From Siphonodentalium dalli (lineage: Eukaryota > Mollusca > Scaphopoda > Gadilida > Siphonodentaliidae): a stretch of 64,000 bases of DNA. Location: assembly GCA_032622095.1 (NCBI GenBank), contig CP136066.1, positions 7,279,784-7,343,783 on the forward strand, in the 5' to 3' direction. Made by a program: the position numbers and the translations under genes. The stretch's first letter is position 1; each line of letters starts with the position of its first letter. The notes under the pieces are model-generated. The model searched no databases. It saw only the letters and a list, made by a program, of their open reading frames with translations, and was not told where the DNA came from. This document shows positions 43,871 to 55,926 of the stretch, piece after piece.

Positions 43871-45769
43871 TAAACAACAACCGACGCACTGCCTGAAGTC
43901 CTTTGAATGTGATCAACAAACTTCTATAATGTAGACAATGTCATACTATTATATCATTCCATACATGCCCGTCAAATGGAATTTAAGTTGAAGTTTCTTA
44001 GACCTTTATCTGAGAGGATAACATAGAGTGCAGATTTAGCAATACAACTGGATGCAGGTATTTTCGACCCTGTGTCGGCCAATTTGTTCAAGACCCTCAC
44101 CCTGCATAGATGACAATATTAAGAACAAGTTGGGTTACTCAGCACAATATGCTGACATACCCATGGAAGCTAGGCGCTGCCACGCTGAGCTGACTCTGGA
44201 GTGATAGTTGATAATGTTGATCTCCCGCCATTACACAAAAGAACGCTAGCAATACAATCTTATAATATAAGGATATTCAAGATCTAAAGTCAGTTTTGAA
44301 AACAAAAACTGCCATACTTTTTACGACAGCCTGCACATAATGCTGTGAAACAGTGAATCGACCTTGGGACACATCAATATCACAGATATCACAGAGAGAA
44401 GAGTTCCAATACGGTGTCTTGTATTTATAAAACCCTTTCTCTTCTGCAGTTTATGTTCCGATTGTGCTATGGTAATCGCGTTGTACAACTCCAGACTATT
44501 GTTTTTGTCGACAACATTCTGATTCAAACGACAATAACATTGTTGGAACTTGACATTACCCCATTAAAAATTTTGTATTTCACCGAAGAATAACTCAATG
44601 GGTGGATTCATCACTGAAATAAAACCTACATTAGAGATCAAGCGAAACGGGTCTTTAGACACTTGGCCCAACTCATCATCGCGGAAATAGGTTCATAATC
44701 GACCTATAATATTCATACGTTCACATTGTTTGATTCTGAAATAAGCAAATAGTGGACTTATATCCGTCATTCCGTTTTATAACGCGGGCCACAGTGAAAA
44801 AGAGCGCTCATCTGGTAATTGGTTTATTCGTGCTATTGTCCACCTATAATGAACTTATAATAAGTTATTATGAAACGATAATGACACTTAATCGCTCATT
44901 TTCAATTAGCTATGGATTCAAAATTGGGGCGATTCTACGCCGATTATGAACTTAAAACAAATCCTATTACAAGCGGATAACATGCCTGATTTTCGATAGA
45001 ACAGGCTGTGTGGCCAATTGTGTTCACCGAGAACATACACTCAAACTAAAACTGACTAAGAGGACACCGTTACTGTTTAACTGTCTAACTAGTTATAAAG
45101 GACTATCATCCCCATTTTCTTCAATTTCATTTCATTTCATCTCTTTGAGAACATCACGACTACCACATGACTTCATCTCCTCTAACATTCTATGGTATTA
45201 ACTGAGTGATAGACAATTTACATTTCTCCTTTTCGAAAGAAACTAGTTAAAAAAATTCTATGATTTATTTATAACCATCTGTTTAGGCACAGCATAACAA
45301 CAGCGTGTTCAGGTTTTGCCATCACCAATAACTTATCGTTTGTACAAATTAATTATGTTAACAAAAATGTTATAATGAGCTCTGAATAGATAATCATAGT
45401 CACAGTCACACACAAAACACAGGCCAACACAAATCTTTCTCAACACGCCCTAGATGAAATTGAATTGCCCAGTATGTGCACGTTTGTCATCGCCTAGTTG
45501 AATTGAATTATGACAAGAAAAAACCACTGCCGACAGAAACACCCTCCATATACATTATAGACAGATGCGTTGAAACAGTCCCGTTAAATTCATTGTATAT
45601 TAATTGAAATATAAGGTGACTCTGACTATGGTGTTTTTATTATCCATAGTATCGATGAAGGTGTCCTGGATATTGTGTGGTAAAAATGCCTTAAAATATT
45701 GGGTGGTTCTCGAATCATTCGACAGTTGGGAGTGGGGCGGGCAGTTCGAATTAATGCTTTCCGTTGTTC
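43871..45769. other. No supported gene
   Basis: A minus-strand frame at 44321-44527 (NVVDKNNSLELYNAITIAQS, KRKGFINTRHRIG) is protein-like but has no convincing splice context. No repeats seen. Confidence 0.3.
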
Positions 45770-46115
45770 CTCTCGGCTGCTCCCGGAGCGCCCGTGAGTT
45801 TTGTGGTCGTCTGCTCCCGGATCGTCCGTGAGTTGTGTGGTCGTCTGCTCCCGAATCGCCGTGAGTTGTGTGGTCGTCTGCTCCCGGATCGCTCGTGAGT
45901 TGTGTGGCCGTCTGCACCCGGATCGCCGTGAGTTGTGTGGTCGTCTGCTCCCGAATCGCTCGTGAGTTGTATGGTCGTCTGCTCCCGGATCGCTCGTGAG
46001 TTGTGTGGTCGTCTGCTCTCGGATCGCTCGTGAGTTGTGTGGTCGTCTGCTCCCGGATCGCTCGTGAGTTGTATGGTCGTCTGCTCCCGGATCGCTCGTG
46101 AATTGTGCGGTCGTC
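45770..46115. repeat. 34-bp GC-rich minisatellite, ~10 copies
   Basis: The unit is GTGAGTTGTGTGGTCGTCTG, CTCCCGGATCGCTC. It is markedly GC-richer than its surroundings. The reverse frame that reads through it is an artefact. Confidence 0.92.
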
Positions 46116-47195
46116 TGAAAGGACTTACCCGCCCGAGCGATTCGGACTGAGATACTGTGGGCCTCCCTATTGATATTTTATAGATTGATATAGACGCTTA
46201 GATGGAGAAATGGACTCGATTGGGCTAGAACATGTCCAGGCTTATCTATTTAAGTGCTGGTTTGGTTATTAAACAGCCTTTTCTCTTGAAAATACGTTCA
46301 TATTTCAAAGCCTCAAATACGCCCATATCGGCATTATGTGAATCTGATTTACGGTCTATATGAACGTAAATAGGGCACGAAAACAGTCGTATATGAGCGT
46401 ATTTATACTACAAATACGTCCGTATCGGGCGTATTAAATGCACCGCATACGCAACACACCCATATTAGCAATATTTAATCTTGCCCTTTTCATCAAATTC
46501 ATGCTCTTTATGTGGTCTCATCGCGGTCCGCGCCATTCAACATAAAAACGGGTATACACTCATTATGGACTTATTTCACATTGGACTGTGTTCATGCCCC
46601 ATTTACGATCTTATAGAGCGTAGTTCAGATTCAAATAAGATGGACGTATTTGGTTTTTGAAATACGCACAACATGAGCCTATTTGCAATAGTAGTGACGT
46701 GTGTTATAGTGTCTATTTGTCAGAAAGTCGTCACTTCGTATCAATTTAGTAATAATGTGACCAGTGCAATTCTGCCTGCCATTCCCGTGGCACAGTAGTC
46801 TAATAATTTAATGTATCTAGGTTTTGTCTTGTTGTGGACGTGGATGAGTTCAGCAGAGAGCAATGAATGTGTTTAATCCAACGGCTCGAATAAGGTATTC
46901 CTGTGATATCCTGGTTCAGGAAGGACGGAATCTGGACTACTCAATACTAGTTTTGTTGGACGTTCGAATTACACGATCAAGCCTGTCGCAGTAGATTACT
47001 GGATATCGGATGGGTTGATGCTGTGTTGCAAACAGCAAGCCAAGTTTACCCAACCGATATCCAAAGCTGATGGGGACCCAACACACTTTGTACATATAGG
47101 TCTACATGCATGCACGATTATGGCTATTAATAGAATGTTTGATCATAATGTGCTCTTTATCTAAATTATGAGATGTTCTTTGCCGATAGATCGCG
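46116..47195. other. No supported gene; recurrent ATACG words
   Basis: Between 46285 and 46680 words like AAATACGCCCATATCGG and AAATACGTCCGTATCGG recur in both orientations, suggesting an old degenerate repeat. The rest is unremarkable. Confidence 0.35.
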
Positions 47196-47640
47196 TGGCA
47201 ATGTAAGGTGTGATGGTGATGAGGGCGTTAGGCAATGTAAGGTATGATGGTGATGAGGGCGTCAGGCAATGTAAGGTGTAATGGTGATGAGGGCGTTAGG
47301 CAATATAATGTGTAATGGTGATGAGGGCGTTAGGCAATGTAATGTGTAATGGTGATGAGGGCGTTGGGCAATATAAGGTGTAATGGTGATGAGGGCGTTA
47401 AGCAATGTAAGGTGTAATGGTGATGAGGGCGTTAGGAAATATAAGGTGTAATGGTGATGAGGGCGTTAGGCAATGTAACGTGTAATGGTGATGAGGGCGT
47501 TAGGCAATATAAGGTGCAATGGTGATGAGGGCGTTAGGCAATGTAAGGTGTAATGGTGGTGAGGGCGTTAGGCAATGTAAGGTGTAATGGTGATGAGGGC
47601 TTAATATAACTGTTAGGCAGCGTAAGGTGTAATGGTGATG
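47196..47640 (+). repeat. 34-bp minisatellite, ~13 copies
   Basis: The unit is GGCAATGTAAGGTGTAATGG, TGATGAGGGCGTTA, with exact 34-bp spacing (47197, 47231 and so on). GTAAGG/GTAATG and ATA/ATG variants mix along the array. Confidence 0.93.
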
Positions 47641-48322
47641 AGGGTTTAATATAAATGTAAGGTGTAACGGTGATGGGGGTTTAATATACATGTAAGGTGT
47701 AACGGTGATGAGGGTTTAATATAAATGGTCGAATGGATTCTATGAACCATGTTACATCTCGTTAGGCAATGTAAGGTGTAATGGTGATGAGGGTTTAATA
47801 TAAATGGCCGAGTGGATTCATTGAACCATGTTACATCCCGTTAGGCAATGCAAGGTGTAATGGTGATGAGGGTTTAATATAAATGGTCGAATGGATTCTT
47901 TGAACCATGTTTCATATCTTTAGGCAATGTAATGTGTAATGGTGATGAGGGTTTAATATAAATGGCCGAGTGGATTCATTGAACCATGTTACATCCCGTT
48001 AGGCAATGCAAGGTGTAATGGTGATGAGGGTTTAATATAAATGGTCGAATGGATTCTTTGAACCATGTTTCATATCTTTAGGCAATGTAAGGTGTAATGG
48101 TGATGAGGGTTTAATATAAATGGCCGAGTGGATTAATTGAACCATGTTACATCCCGTTAGCCAATGCAATGTGTAATGGTGATGAGGGTTTAATATAAAT
48201 GGCCGAGTGGATTCTTTGAACTATGTTACATCTCGTTAGGCAATGTAAGGTGTAGCGGTGATGAGGGTTTAATATAAATGGCCGAGTGGATTCATTGAAC
48301 CATGTTACATCTCGTTAGTGTA
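47640..48322 (+). repeat. 79-bp higher-order units containing the 34-bp monomer
   Basis: From about 47710 the monomer is joined to a 45-bp block (TTTAATATAAATGGCCGAGT, GGATTCATTGAACCATGTTA, CATC). The 79-bp compound then repeats about eight times. Transitional partial units lie at 47600-47710. Confidence 0.88.
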
Positions 48323-48654
48323 AATAATATCTCGTAGTGATTGTGTATATATATCTTGATTCTTGATTGGGAAATCAACAGCCAATGGAATCTGATTCAG
48401 GTAGTCAAGACTTTATTTATAAAATATTCCAATCTAACAGGTAACAATGATTATCATATATAATAGATTCGTGTGATAAACAGCACTGATAGCCCTACAT
48501 TGTTATACATGAATACAAAATGATATAGTCTGAGCATATAATACATATGTGTGCAACATACACGGTAATGTATTCCAAATTACGGCACAGGTATAGAGCT
48601 ATACTTCAATAAAAGGCACTCTCAGAAAGCATATTCAGTAACACATCAAGATTA

Positions 48655-48765
48655 CTCGTATAATTGGGGTCACATTGTACATACCGGACACTGCATCTCA
48701 TGCATCTACTCGTATAAGTGGGCTCACATTGTACATACCAAACACTGCATCTCATGCATCTCATA
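48655..48765 (+). repeat. 54-bp direct repeat, 2 copies
   Basis: CACATTGTACATACC followed by GACACTGCATCTCATGCATC or AACACTGCATCTCATGCATC, at 48671 and 48725. Confidence 0.8.
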
Positions 48766-49174
48766 AGTTGTATAAACCATTAAGACGAGTGCTAAAACTG
48801 ACTTGCTTTAAAGTAATTTCAGTTATAAAGCCGACCACCAGAAGTGGTCAGTTGAGTCACGAGCAGCGGTTGTCACGGTGACGCGTGGCAGTTTGGCACA
48901 TCACGCGGTAACCGATAAACCCGACAGTGCTGAGAATCTGGAGCGACATGTGAACAAATTACTAACATGAAACATTAATATCTGCCAACGTTATCAATAA
49001 TTTTGAAAAATAATTTGAATACAACAACAAATATGACGTCATGACATGAAAATAATGGGATAAAGTGCATGTTTAAAATTGGAATAAGTGAGAACATTGT
49101 GACGAAAATGTGGTTGCTTACAAACGAAGACTTCACGAAGTTCCTCTAATTATTTGTTTGCTGTTGGCTAATAA

Positions 49175-49245
49175 ATATTTAAACCCTTATATACTAAAGC
49201 ATGATTGGTGAGTAGCTATCCCAGTCGTTTGTTATAATGGGATAA
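49175..49245 (+). repeat. Isolated relative of the 62-64 kb satellite monomer
   Basis: CCCTTATATACTAAAGCATG, ATTGGTGAGTAGCTATCCCA resembles the monomer CCCTTTCTGTACTAAAGCAT, CCTTGATGAGTAGTTATCCC. Only one copy is present. Confidence 0.6.
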
Positions 49246-49305
49246 AGCACAACACAAATCACCCACGTCGCTGCAGAACACGTGACTTTGATTCAAACGC
49301 CTTAT

Positions 49306-49692
49306 TGATAACCCAAGTGCTATTGTCATAAGATATCGCGAATCTATGTATTCATTTCCCTCAATAAATAGGGCCCCAAGTGATATTGTCATAAGATATC
49401 GCGAATCTATGTATTCATTCCCCTCAATAAATAGGGCCCCAAGTGCTATTGTCATAAGATATTCGCGAATCTATGTATTAAATTCCCTCAATAAATAGGG
49501 CCCCAAGTGATATTGTCATAAGATATCTCGAATCTATGTATTCATTTCCCTCAATAAATAGGGCCCCAAGTGCTACTGTCATAAGATATCGCGAATCTAT
49601 ATATTCATTTCCCTCAATAAATAGTGCCCCAAGTGATATTGTCATAAGATATCGCGAATCGATGCATTCATTTCCCTCAATAAATATGGCCC
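49306..49692 (+). repeat. 64-bp minisatellite, 6 copies
   Basis: The unit is GCCCCAAGTGATATTGTCAT, AAGATATCGCGAATCTATGT, ATTCATTTCCCTCAATAAAT, AGG. Copies start near 49310, 49375, 49438, 49502, 49566 and 49629. Confidence 0.92.
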
Positions 49693-51360
49693 CTTTCACA
49701 TTTTTATTTATCTGTAGTCTACTTGTATCAGCCTAAAATCCCTCCAAATAAATGTACATTTTTTAACCTACTGGGTGAATACATATGTTACAGGAATGGT
49801 TACACGTGGCGAATGTTGATAGAGTGTAATGTCGAAAATGCGATGGGTTGTGTTCTGTACATGTTATATGATAATGTACTTGTGATAATTTATTATTGAT
49901 AATGTCAGTGTTATGTAGCATCACACACGGATAACTCGCCATAATCGAACCCTTCTGATATTCGATATTCAAATTTAACACCCAGTGATAATAGAGAAAG
50001 ATTTTATAGGTAACCAATAAGAGGAAATTGGGTGTCTGACCAAGTAACACATCATGTAGGGTTCGCGAAAATCACACCTAATATACCGGGATGACAGAAA
50101 CAAAATTTTGCAGATACCTGATTCCCCGTTCACTTGTCATGAATTTATGTTGGAGAGCAGTGGCCCGGAGCGGTTTTAGTACATTTGAAAAAGAATTTCG
50201 AACGTATGTGCAAAGTATCTCAATTAATAAAACCCAAAAGTTCTAAATTTATATTTTATGAATGCAGTCACCAGAAAATGAAAATAGACAAAGCCAATAA
50301 GATTTTCATCATTTTGTTTCTTCACACCCTAATGCCGCACTAAGATTGTTACTAATTGCCATGCACTTGCGAACGTATAAACACTAGAAACATTTGTTTT
50401 TAGAGATTAATATACTACATATAAAATATTCTCATTACATTACGCCATTGATAGATGATCTGTAGAACTGATATGGGATGACAGAACATGGCTCAGCTAC
50501 TCCCGTACAATAAACATGACTGGCCTTTTATATGTTTGTGTATGCATTATAATGTAATATTGATTGAGTAAATAAAACATCCACATCTAAATCTGCACTC
50601 AAAAACAAACACACACGACATCGTACAGTTACTATTCATGGCTGGAGCTGCGCTGATGCAGCATTAGAAATCATGTGCCAGTGCACTATCTTATATATAT
50701 CCGTTTCTCCCACGTTCACAAGACAAGGAATTTCGTGTTAGAGAGCAAAACCCCATAGCGTTTTAACATATTGTTTACAGGTTAACACATACAGGTAAGT
50801 GGTTGCCCGACAAGGTAATACATCTGTCCGGGTCAACGAAAATCACACCTAGCCCTCCGGTATGGCAATAACAAGTCAGAATGGAGCACTGGCTGACGGA
50901 CCATACGGCATTTCGGTTAGTCAACATAAGTATAGTGAAAGAAATAATGGCTTGCAACCTATCCGTCATATAATTTCCCCACACAATGAAGGTGGTACTT
51001 CAATGTATGGATGTCAAAAGAAAGGGGGGGACGTCTGTTGGCCATATTAAAATAGTTACCAGGCTAACAAAGAAGATGACAAAGGTCCCAATTTCTCGCA
51101 GACAAATTGCTCCTCGTTCTAATGACATGAACTATGTTGAGGTGGCAGCTGGATCCTGGAGTTGTTTATTGAAATTTTGAAAATAGTTTTAGAACGTTTT
51201 AACATATTGTAGGAAAACAATTGAACTCAGAATCGAAAAAGAAGCTACAAGTCTAAAGAGGTTACATTTTGAAAACGTAAAATACGTTTGCTAAACCATA
51301 ACGTAAATATGATCATGCGTTGTAATTTGCTGATACTGCAACCTATTATGTTATGTTACG
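49693..51360. other. Degenerate duplicates of the flank of the PAN gene
   Basis: Segments near 50040-50230, 50715-50780 and 51100-51360 resemble 54640-54960 (TTCACAAGACAAGGAATTTC, GTAAAATACGTTTGCTAAAC, TATGTTATGTTACGTAACT). They look like decayed tandem copies of the 3' flank of gene B. No intact exon is present. Confidence 0.5.
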
Positions 51361-51445
51361 TAACTGTTCGACCCTTTGCATGGGAGTTATTTTCACATGA
51401 GTCGAGCTACCTCCTCCTATATTGCCGAAAACAACACCGGGTCTC
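51361..51445 (-). pseudogene. Decayed 3' end of a PAN exon paralogue
   Basis: On the minus strand, GGTGTTGTTTTCGGCAATAT, AGGAGGAGGTAGC corresponds to the gene B exon end GCCGTGTTCGGCAGTACAGG. It would read GVVFGNIGGGSS against GAVFGSTGGGST. An in-frame stop lies just upstream, and the Cys-rich core of the domain is missing. The flank TTCGACCCTTTGCATGGGAG matches that after gene B's stop. Confidence 0.6.
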
Positions 51446-51473
51446 TACACAGTAACGATGTGGGGAGAACAGC

Positions 51474-51568
51474 GACGAATCCGATGCACCTCTCGGCGAC
51501 GAATCCGATACACCTCTCGGCGACGAATCCGATACACCTCTCGGCGACGAATCCGATGTACCTCTCGA
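51474..51568. repeat. 24-bp minisatellite, 4 copies
   Basis: TCGGCGACGAATCCGATACA, CCTC in four tandem copies. It abuts the PAN exon remnant. Open frames in several phases are artefacts. Confidence 0.9.
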
Positions 51569-52142
51569 TCTGATGGGCCGTCTTCTTCGTGTCGTATGCC
51601 TACACGTAACCGTAATCGGCAAGTGGGTGTTTCCGAGGTAGCCAAGCTGACAGGGTAAACCACCCCAGTACCTGACACTCTAGAATAATACAGACTTAGT
51701 CATATTGGAATTCCGGCCTGTCGCCTAAGGCCCGTTCCAAACGACGGATATTTGTCGACTCGAATCTAATTGTATTAAATCCGTCGGTGATGCGACTGCG
51801 GTCACTTTTGTTTCAGACGGACGCATCTTCGTCGCGTCGAATCTAATACATCGGTCCATTTATTTAAAGGTGGATTCCCGGTTACCGTCACAAAATGGTC
51901 ACGCATAGATATAGAGGCCTATATATACCGGTATGTTATACATATATATACTAAAATACAGTATAAATTATGTATAAATATATGCACGATTGCAGCGCGA
52001 ATATATATGTGCATATGTATATGAGGATGTATATAGTACATATAGTTATATAATATACTATAAATGGCGCAACAAATAAATGTTATATCGTGCAACCAAT
52101 TGCCATATATGTGTATACCATGCATGTAAATACAGGTATACA

Positions 52143-52650
52143 CGAATTATTATAAAGCAGAGACTACCACCCATACCCTTATAATAAGGAATACCGGAAT
52201 ATATTAATTATTATAAATAAGAGGTTACCACCCCTATACCCCTCATAATAAGTAATGCCGGTATATATGAATTATTATAAATAAGATCACTGGTACCACC
52301 CCTACCCCTTATAATAAGGAATACCGGTATATATAAATTATTATAAATCACAGGCTACCACTCTGCCCCTTATAGCAAGTAATACCTGAATATATGAATT
52401 ATTATAAATAAGAGGTTACCAACCCTATACCCCTCATAATAAGTAATACCGGTATATATGAATTATTATAAATCAGTGGTACCACCTCTGCCCCTTATAA
52501 TAAGTAATGCCGGTATATATTAATTATTATACATCAGAGACTACCACCCCTATTCCTTACAATAAGGAATATCGGTCTATATGAATTATTATAAATCAGT
52601 TGCTACAACCCCTACCCCTTATATCGGTATATATGGATTATTATGAATCA
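52143..52650 (+). repeat. ~63-bp AT-rich tandem repeat, ~8 copies
   Basis: The unit resembles GAATTATTATAAATAAGAGG, TTACCACCCCTATACCCCTC, ATAATAAGTAATACCGGTAT. It lies inside the Harbinger-like frame. Confidence 0.88.
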
Positions 52651-53267
52651 TTGAAACTATATCCAGTATAAGATGTGAGTCAGTGACATGCCATGTTCGT
52701 TGAGGAATCAAACTACCAAAATAATTACAATTTGCACAATGTTACCTAAGCAATGCTTATAGATATATCTTTCTTTATAACAAAGAGAGCGTGCGACAAA
52801 TGACGTCATGTGGGTATTTCCGCAGATAAGGGGAACCCCCTCATTATTATACCATTATCATATCATTATCATATCATTTGCTTTCGTTCTTCGGCAACTT
52901 TCGGCTCTTCTCGTCACATGTATTAGATTCGAGTCGTCAAAAATCCGTCGTTTGAAACCAAGACGGATTTCAGACGCATCACCGACGAAGATTCGTCTGA
53001 ATTGGACGGAGATTCGTCTGTGATGCGTCTGACACGGATCTAATTGTTTCAAACGTCGCATTTTTGACGCATTTAACTCTTTCGCTGCCACCCGCCACCA
53101 CAGACGTAGCCCCCAGTGCCACGCATCCTGTACATATATCCATGTATTTCAGGTATATATGGGTAATACATTATATCTCAAGCAGTTTCTAATATAATTA
53201 GTTGAAACTTCACATGTATATAGACATAGGTATACCTTGTCGAATGCCGCCGTGGACACGCCCACAA

Positions 53268-53700
53268 AGGTCACGTGACATTGGCGGACATCTTGGATTA
53301 GTGGCTATTTGCCTGTATATGTACAGTTTGTGTGGGTATGAATGGGTGTGTTGTTTGTTTTCTAATATTCACCCAATTATACGATGTCCAACAGTAAGGT
53401 ACACGGGAGTAACCTATATGAACCCACTTTGGACATAAAATAGGTCACGTGACCTTGGCGTCCATCTTGGATTTATGCAAGTTGCCACCTATTTGCAGCA
53501 AAATGGGATACAATGGCGCACTTTGTTGAGTTCGTGCTTTGGTTGCTTGAATATTCCCTGATAGGTACAATTCCAAATATAGATATATATAATATAACCA
53601 TACCCATATGTATATATACCTGCAGGGGGGCATATGACCCTGCCCCGCCCCTTATAAGTCACGTGATCTTGACGGCCATCTTGAATTTCAGGAAAATTGG
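53268..53700 (+). promoter_or_regulatory. Three modules pairing GTCACGTGAC with CCATCTTG
   Basis: GTCACGTGAC at 53270-53279 and 53444-53453, and GTCACGTGAT at 53659-53668, are each followed within ~10-20 bp by CATCTTGGA, CCATCTTGGA or CCATCTTGA. The first word is the palindromic E-box bound by USF/MITF/TFE-type bHLH-ZIP factors; the second matches the YY1 core. They recur as part of a diverged ~175-210-bp repeat. Function is untested. Confidence 0.45.
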
Positions 53701-53854
53701 GTTTTACGATGATTTATGTGAATTATATGGGTCACGCGTGCGTACGCATGGTCAACTCACCAGCATAATTAATTTAGTGGCCTGTTATCACCACTGGAAA
53801 ACGACACAATAGACAAGGGTTGTTCAAAACCAGTAAAGGTGTATTATAAATAAT

Positions 53855-54190
53855 AGGTATAAGTATCTTATGCGCCGCAGGCGCCCCTCGATCATTAGAG
53901 TATAGAGGTTAGTTACCCACCCACCACCCCATCCCGCCACCCATAGTATCGTATGCGCCGCAGGCGCCCCTATAGAGGCTTACATAATATGTATAAGTAT
54001 CTTATGCGCCGCAGGCGCCCCTCGATCATTAGAGTATAGAGGTTAGTTACCCACCCACCACCCCATCCCGCCACCCTAGTATCTTATGCGCCGCAGGCGC
54101 CCCTATAATAGAGGCTACTGCCCACACAAATAATAGGTATAAGTAACTTATGCGCCACAGGCGCCCCTCGATCATTAGAGTATAGAGGTA
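53855..54190 (+). repeat. ~130-bp tandem repeat, 2.5 copies, with GCGCCGCAGGCGCCCC
   Basis: TATCTTATGCGCCGCAGGCG, CCCCTCGATCATTAGAGTAT, AGAGGTTAGTTACCCACCCA recur at about 53868, 53998 and 54145. Each unit holds a second GCGCCGCAGGCGCCCCTATA word. Confidence 0.85.
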
Positions 54191-54984
54191 ATAACAATAA
54201 CTTCTTCAGTCCTGAGTCTTTTGCGAGCAGCCATTTTCGACTGATAACCACGTGCTAATAACAATGATGCAATATTCCGGCTCTGACTGTACCTCCATAA
54301 CGTCAGAAATAGCATGACCTTGAGGACATTGTCGCTTTAAATTGTTCGCGCGCAACAGTACTACAGATATATACATTGTACACTGTCAAACATGCCGGAA
54401 AGAATAGTGTTATATCCCATACATTAGACTACATACCAAATTCGCAAAAATGCGCGATTGGCAGCGTCTACGAAGTTCGCATTTATGCGCGTTTGGCAGC
54501 GAAAGAGTTAATACAATTGTGGGTCTGATATTAGATTCGAGTCGACAAAAATCCGTCGTTTGGAACGGGCCTAACGGCTTTATGAAAGTCAACTTATATA
54601 TTTAGATAAAACTGCTATAACCATTCAGTTATATTAATGTGTTCACATGATACCGGTGGCGCACAAAATGAAAGTCGGGATGCCGAACACGAATTTGTCG
54701 AGAGAAAGGGGAGGATGTCTGCAATGCATAATTTTGCAAGATAGCGGAATTTTAAAGGCCACGACCGAATTTAGAGCAGACAAATTGTTCCTAGTTCACA
54801 AGACAAGGAATTTCGTTTTAGATAGCAAAAGCCTGGAGCGGTTTAACATAGTTTAGAAAACAATTTTGAAAACGTGTAAGACGTTTAATAGGCCAATAGG
54901 ATCATCATAAATTGCAATTTGTTGACACTGCAACATAACATGTTATGTTACATAACTTTTCGACCCTTTGCATGTGAGTTCATT

Positions 54985-55232
54985 TTACATGCGTTCGAGC
55001 TCCTTTGCTCGGAAGGTGCTACCCCCTCCTGTACTGCCGAACACGGCGCCTGACTCCAGTCCAAACTGTAAGCATTTGGTGGAGTAGCTGTAGAATCCCA
55101 TGCATTCCTCGTTCTGCAGGCAGATCGCAGCGCAATCTCCTTCAATTCCTATGTCCGCTACATATCCGAGATAGTGAAGGTCAGTCCGAGATTCCACGTC
55201 GGTAAAAGCTTCGTCAGAAATCATGATGAACT
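54985..55232 (-). CDS. Gene B terminal exon: PAN/Apple-like domain
   Basis: After the acceptor GTTATTTCAG the frame (phase 1) reads FIMISDEAFTDVESRTDLHY, LGYVADIGIEGDCAAICLQN, EECMGFYSYSTKCLQFGLES and ends FRAKELERM, TAA at 54985. The pattern CAAICLQNEECMGFYSYSTKC is the core of PAN/Apple modules, where the central helix and its cysteines hold the fold. The module is short and probably a single domain. PAN domains bind proteins or sugars outside the cell. Decayed copies of this exon's end and its 3' flank lie at 49.7-51.4 kb. The exon is preceded by another coding stretch only 31 nt upstream. Confidence 0.75.
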
Positions 55233-55263
55233 CTGAAATAACACGTGTTCAAGTGAAACTCAC

Positions 55264-55420
55264 GGTCGATGATGCACGGAGAGCATAGTCCCATGCTGTG
55301 GCATTTCGTCATATACACGCAGTCGCGCTGTTGAACTTGAATGCAGGGCGTTGGATGAATGACGCCATATAACGTCGAGGGTACGCCCACACGTGTTCCA
55401 CCCAAAAAGTCTAATCCATA
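55264..55420 (-). CDS. Gene B penultimate exon, Cys-rich, unclassified
   Basis: The frame reads YGLDFLGGTRVGVPSTLYGV, IHPTPCIQVQQRDCVYMTKC, HSMGLCSPCIID and stops at a consensus donor, GACC|GTGAGT. It leaves one base, which the next exon's AG completes, so the phases agree. Five cysteines in 32 residues indicate a disulphide-rich extracellular segment; I do not recognise the family. The acceptor is taken as GTTTCAAG (55421), which is weaker, so the start is provisional. Further upstream exons were not found. Confidence 0.55.
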
Positions 55421-55926
55421 CTTGAAACAAGGCGGTTACTGTGCTAAGTTCACGCAAAAAATATCTTCATTTGCAAAAAAAAATAAAATTGGGCAACACA
55501 TTTGGCAAGTGGGTTTTTATTTATAGGGTGTGAACTATCTATCCATAAGCCACCATTGAATGTAGTTATGCACCAGCCTAGTGTGCCGACTTACAGACAA
55601 TATAAAGGGAAACCCGATCAACAAATGAAATTATGTCAACCCAGCACAATCAGCAGTGATAAGTCGAACGTTATATGTTTAGTTTTTACAAAACGGTAAC
55701 ACCTTCGTTCTGTCATAATCAAGCTTTCATCAAACAGTTAATCAACAGTGGTTAAAATACGACAGTCAGAAAAAAAGCGATATCATGTAACGCTTTCAGT
55801 GGGGGCTGGTATAAGTAATTTGCAAACGTTTCTCAGTGTAAATACCGTCTCTTTGTACAAAATAGCAAAAGTAATTATAAAATAAATTTTACAACTAATC
55901 CCCCTTTTTCTGTTTTGATGATGTAG
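55421..55926. other. Upstream flank of gene B; no exon recognised
   Basis: AT-rich text with short open frames on both strands. No signal-peptide exon was recognised. Confidence 0.3.

Larger units (their letters stand above)
51729..54571. mobile_element. Harbinger-like element frame with TAA target duplication
   Basis: TAA at 51726-51728 and 54572-54574 flanks GGCCCGTTCCAAACGACGGA and its inverse TCCGTCGTTTGGAACGGGCC. The arms continue to GTCGACTCGAATCTAAT (over 40 bp). A 3-bp TAA duplication with GG..CC termini fits PIF/Harbinger. No transposase is visible in the 2.84 kb. An internal, more diverged end (ATTAGATTCGAGTCGTCAAA, about 52922) shows nesting or rearrangement. Confidence 0.6.
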
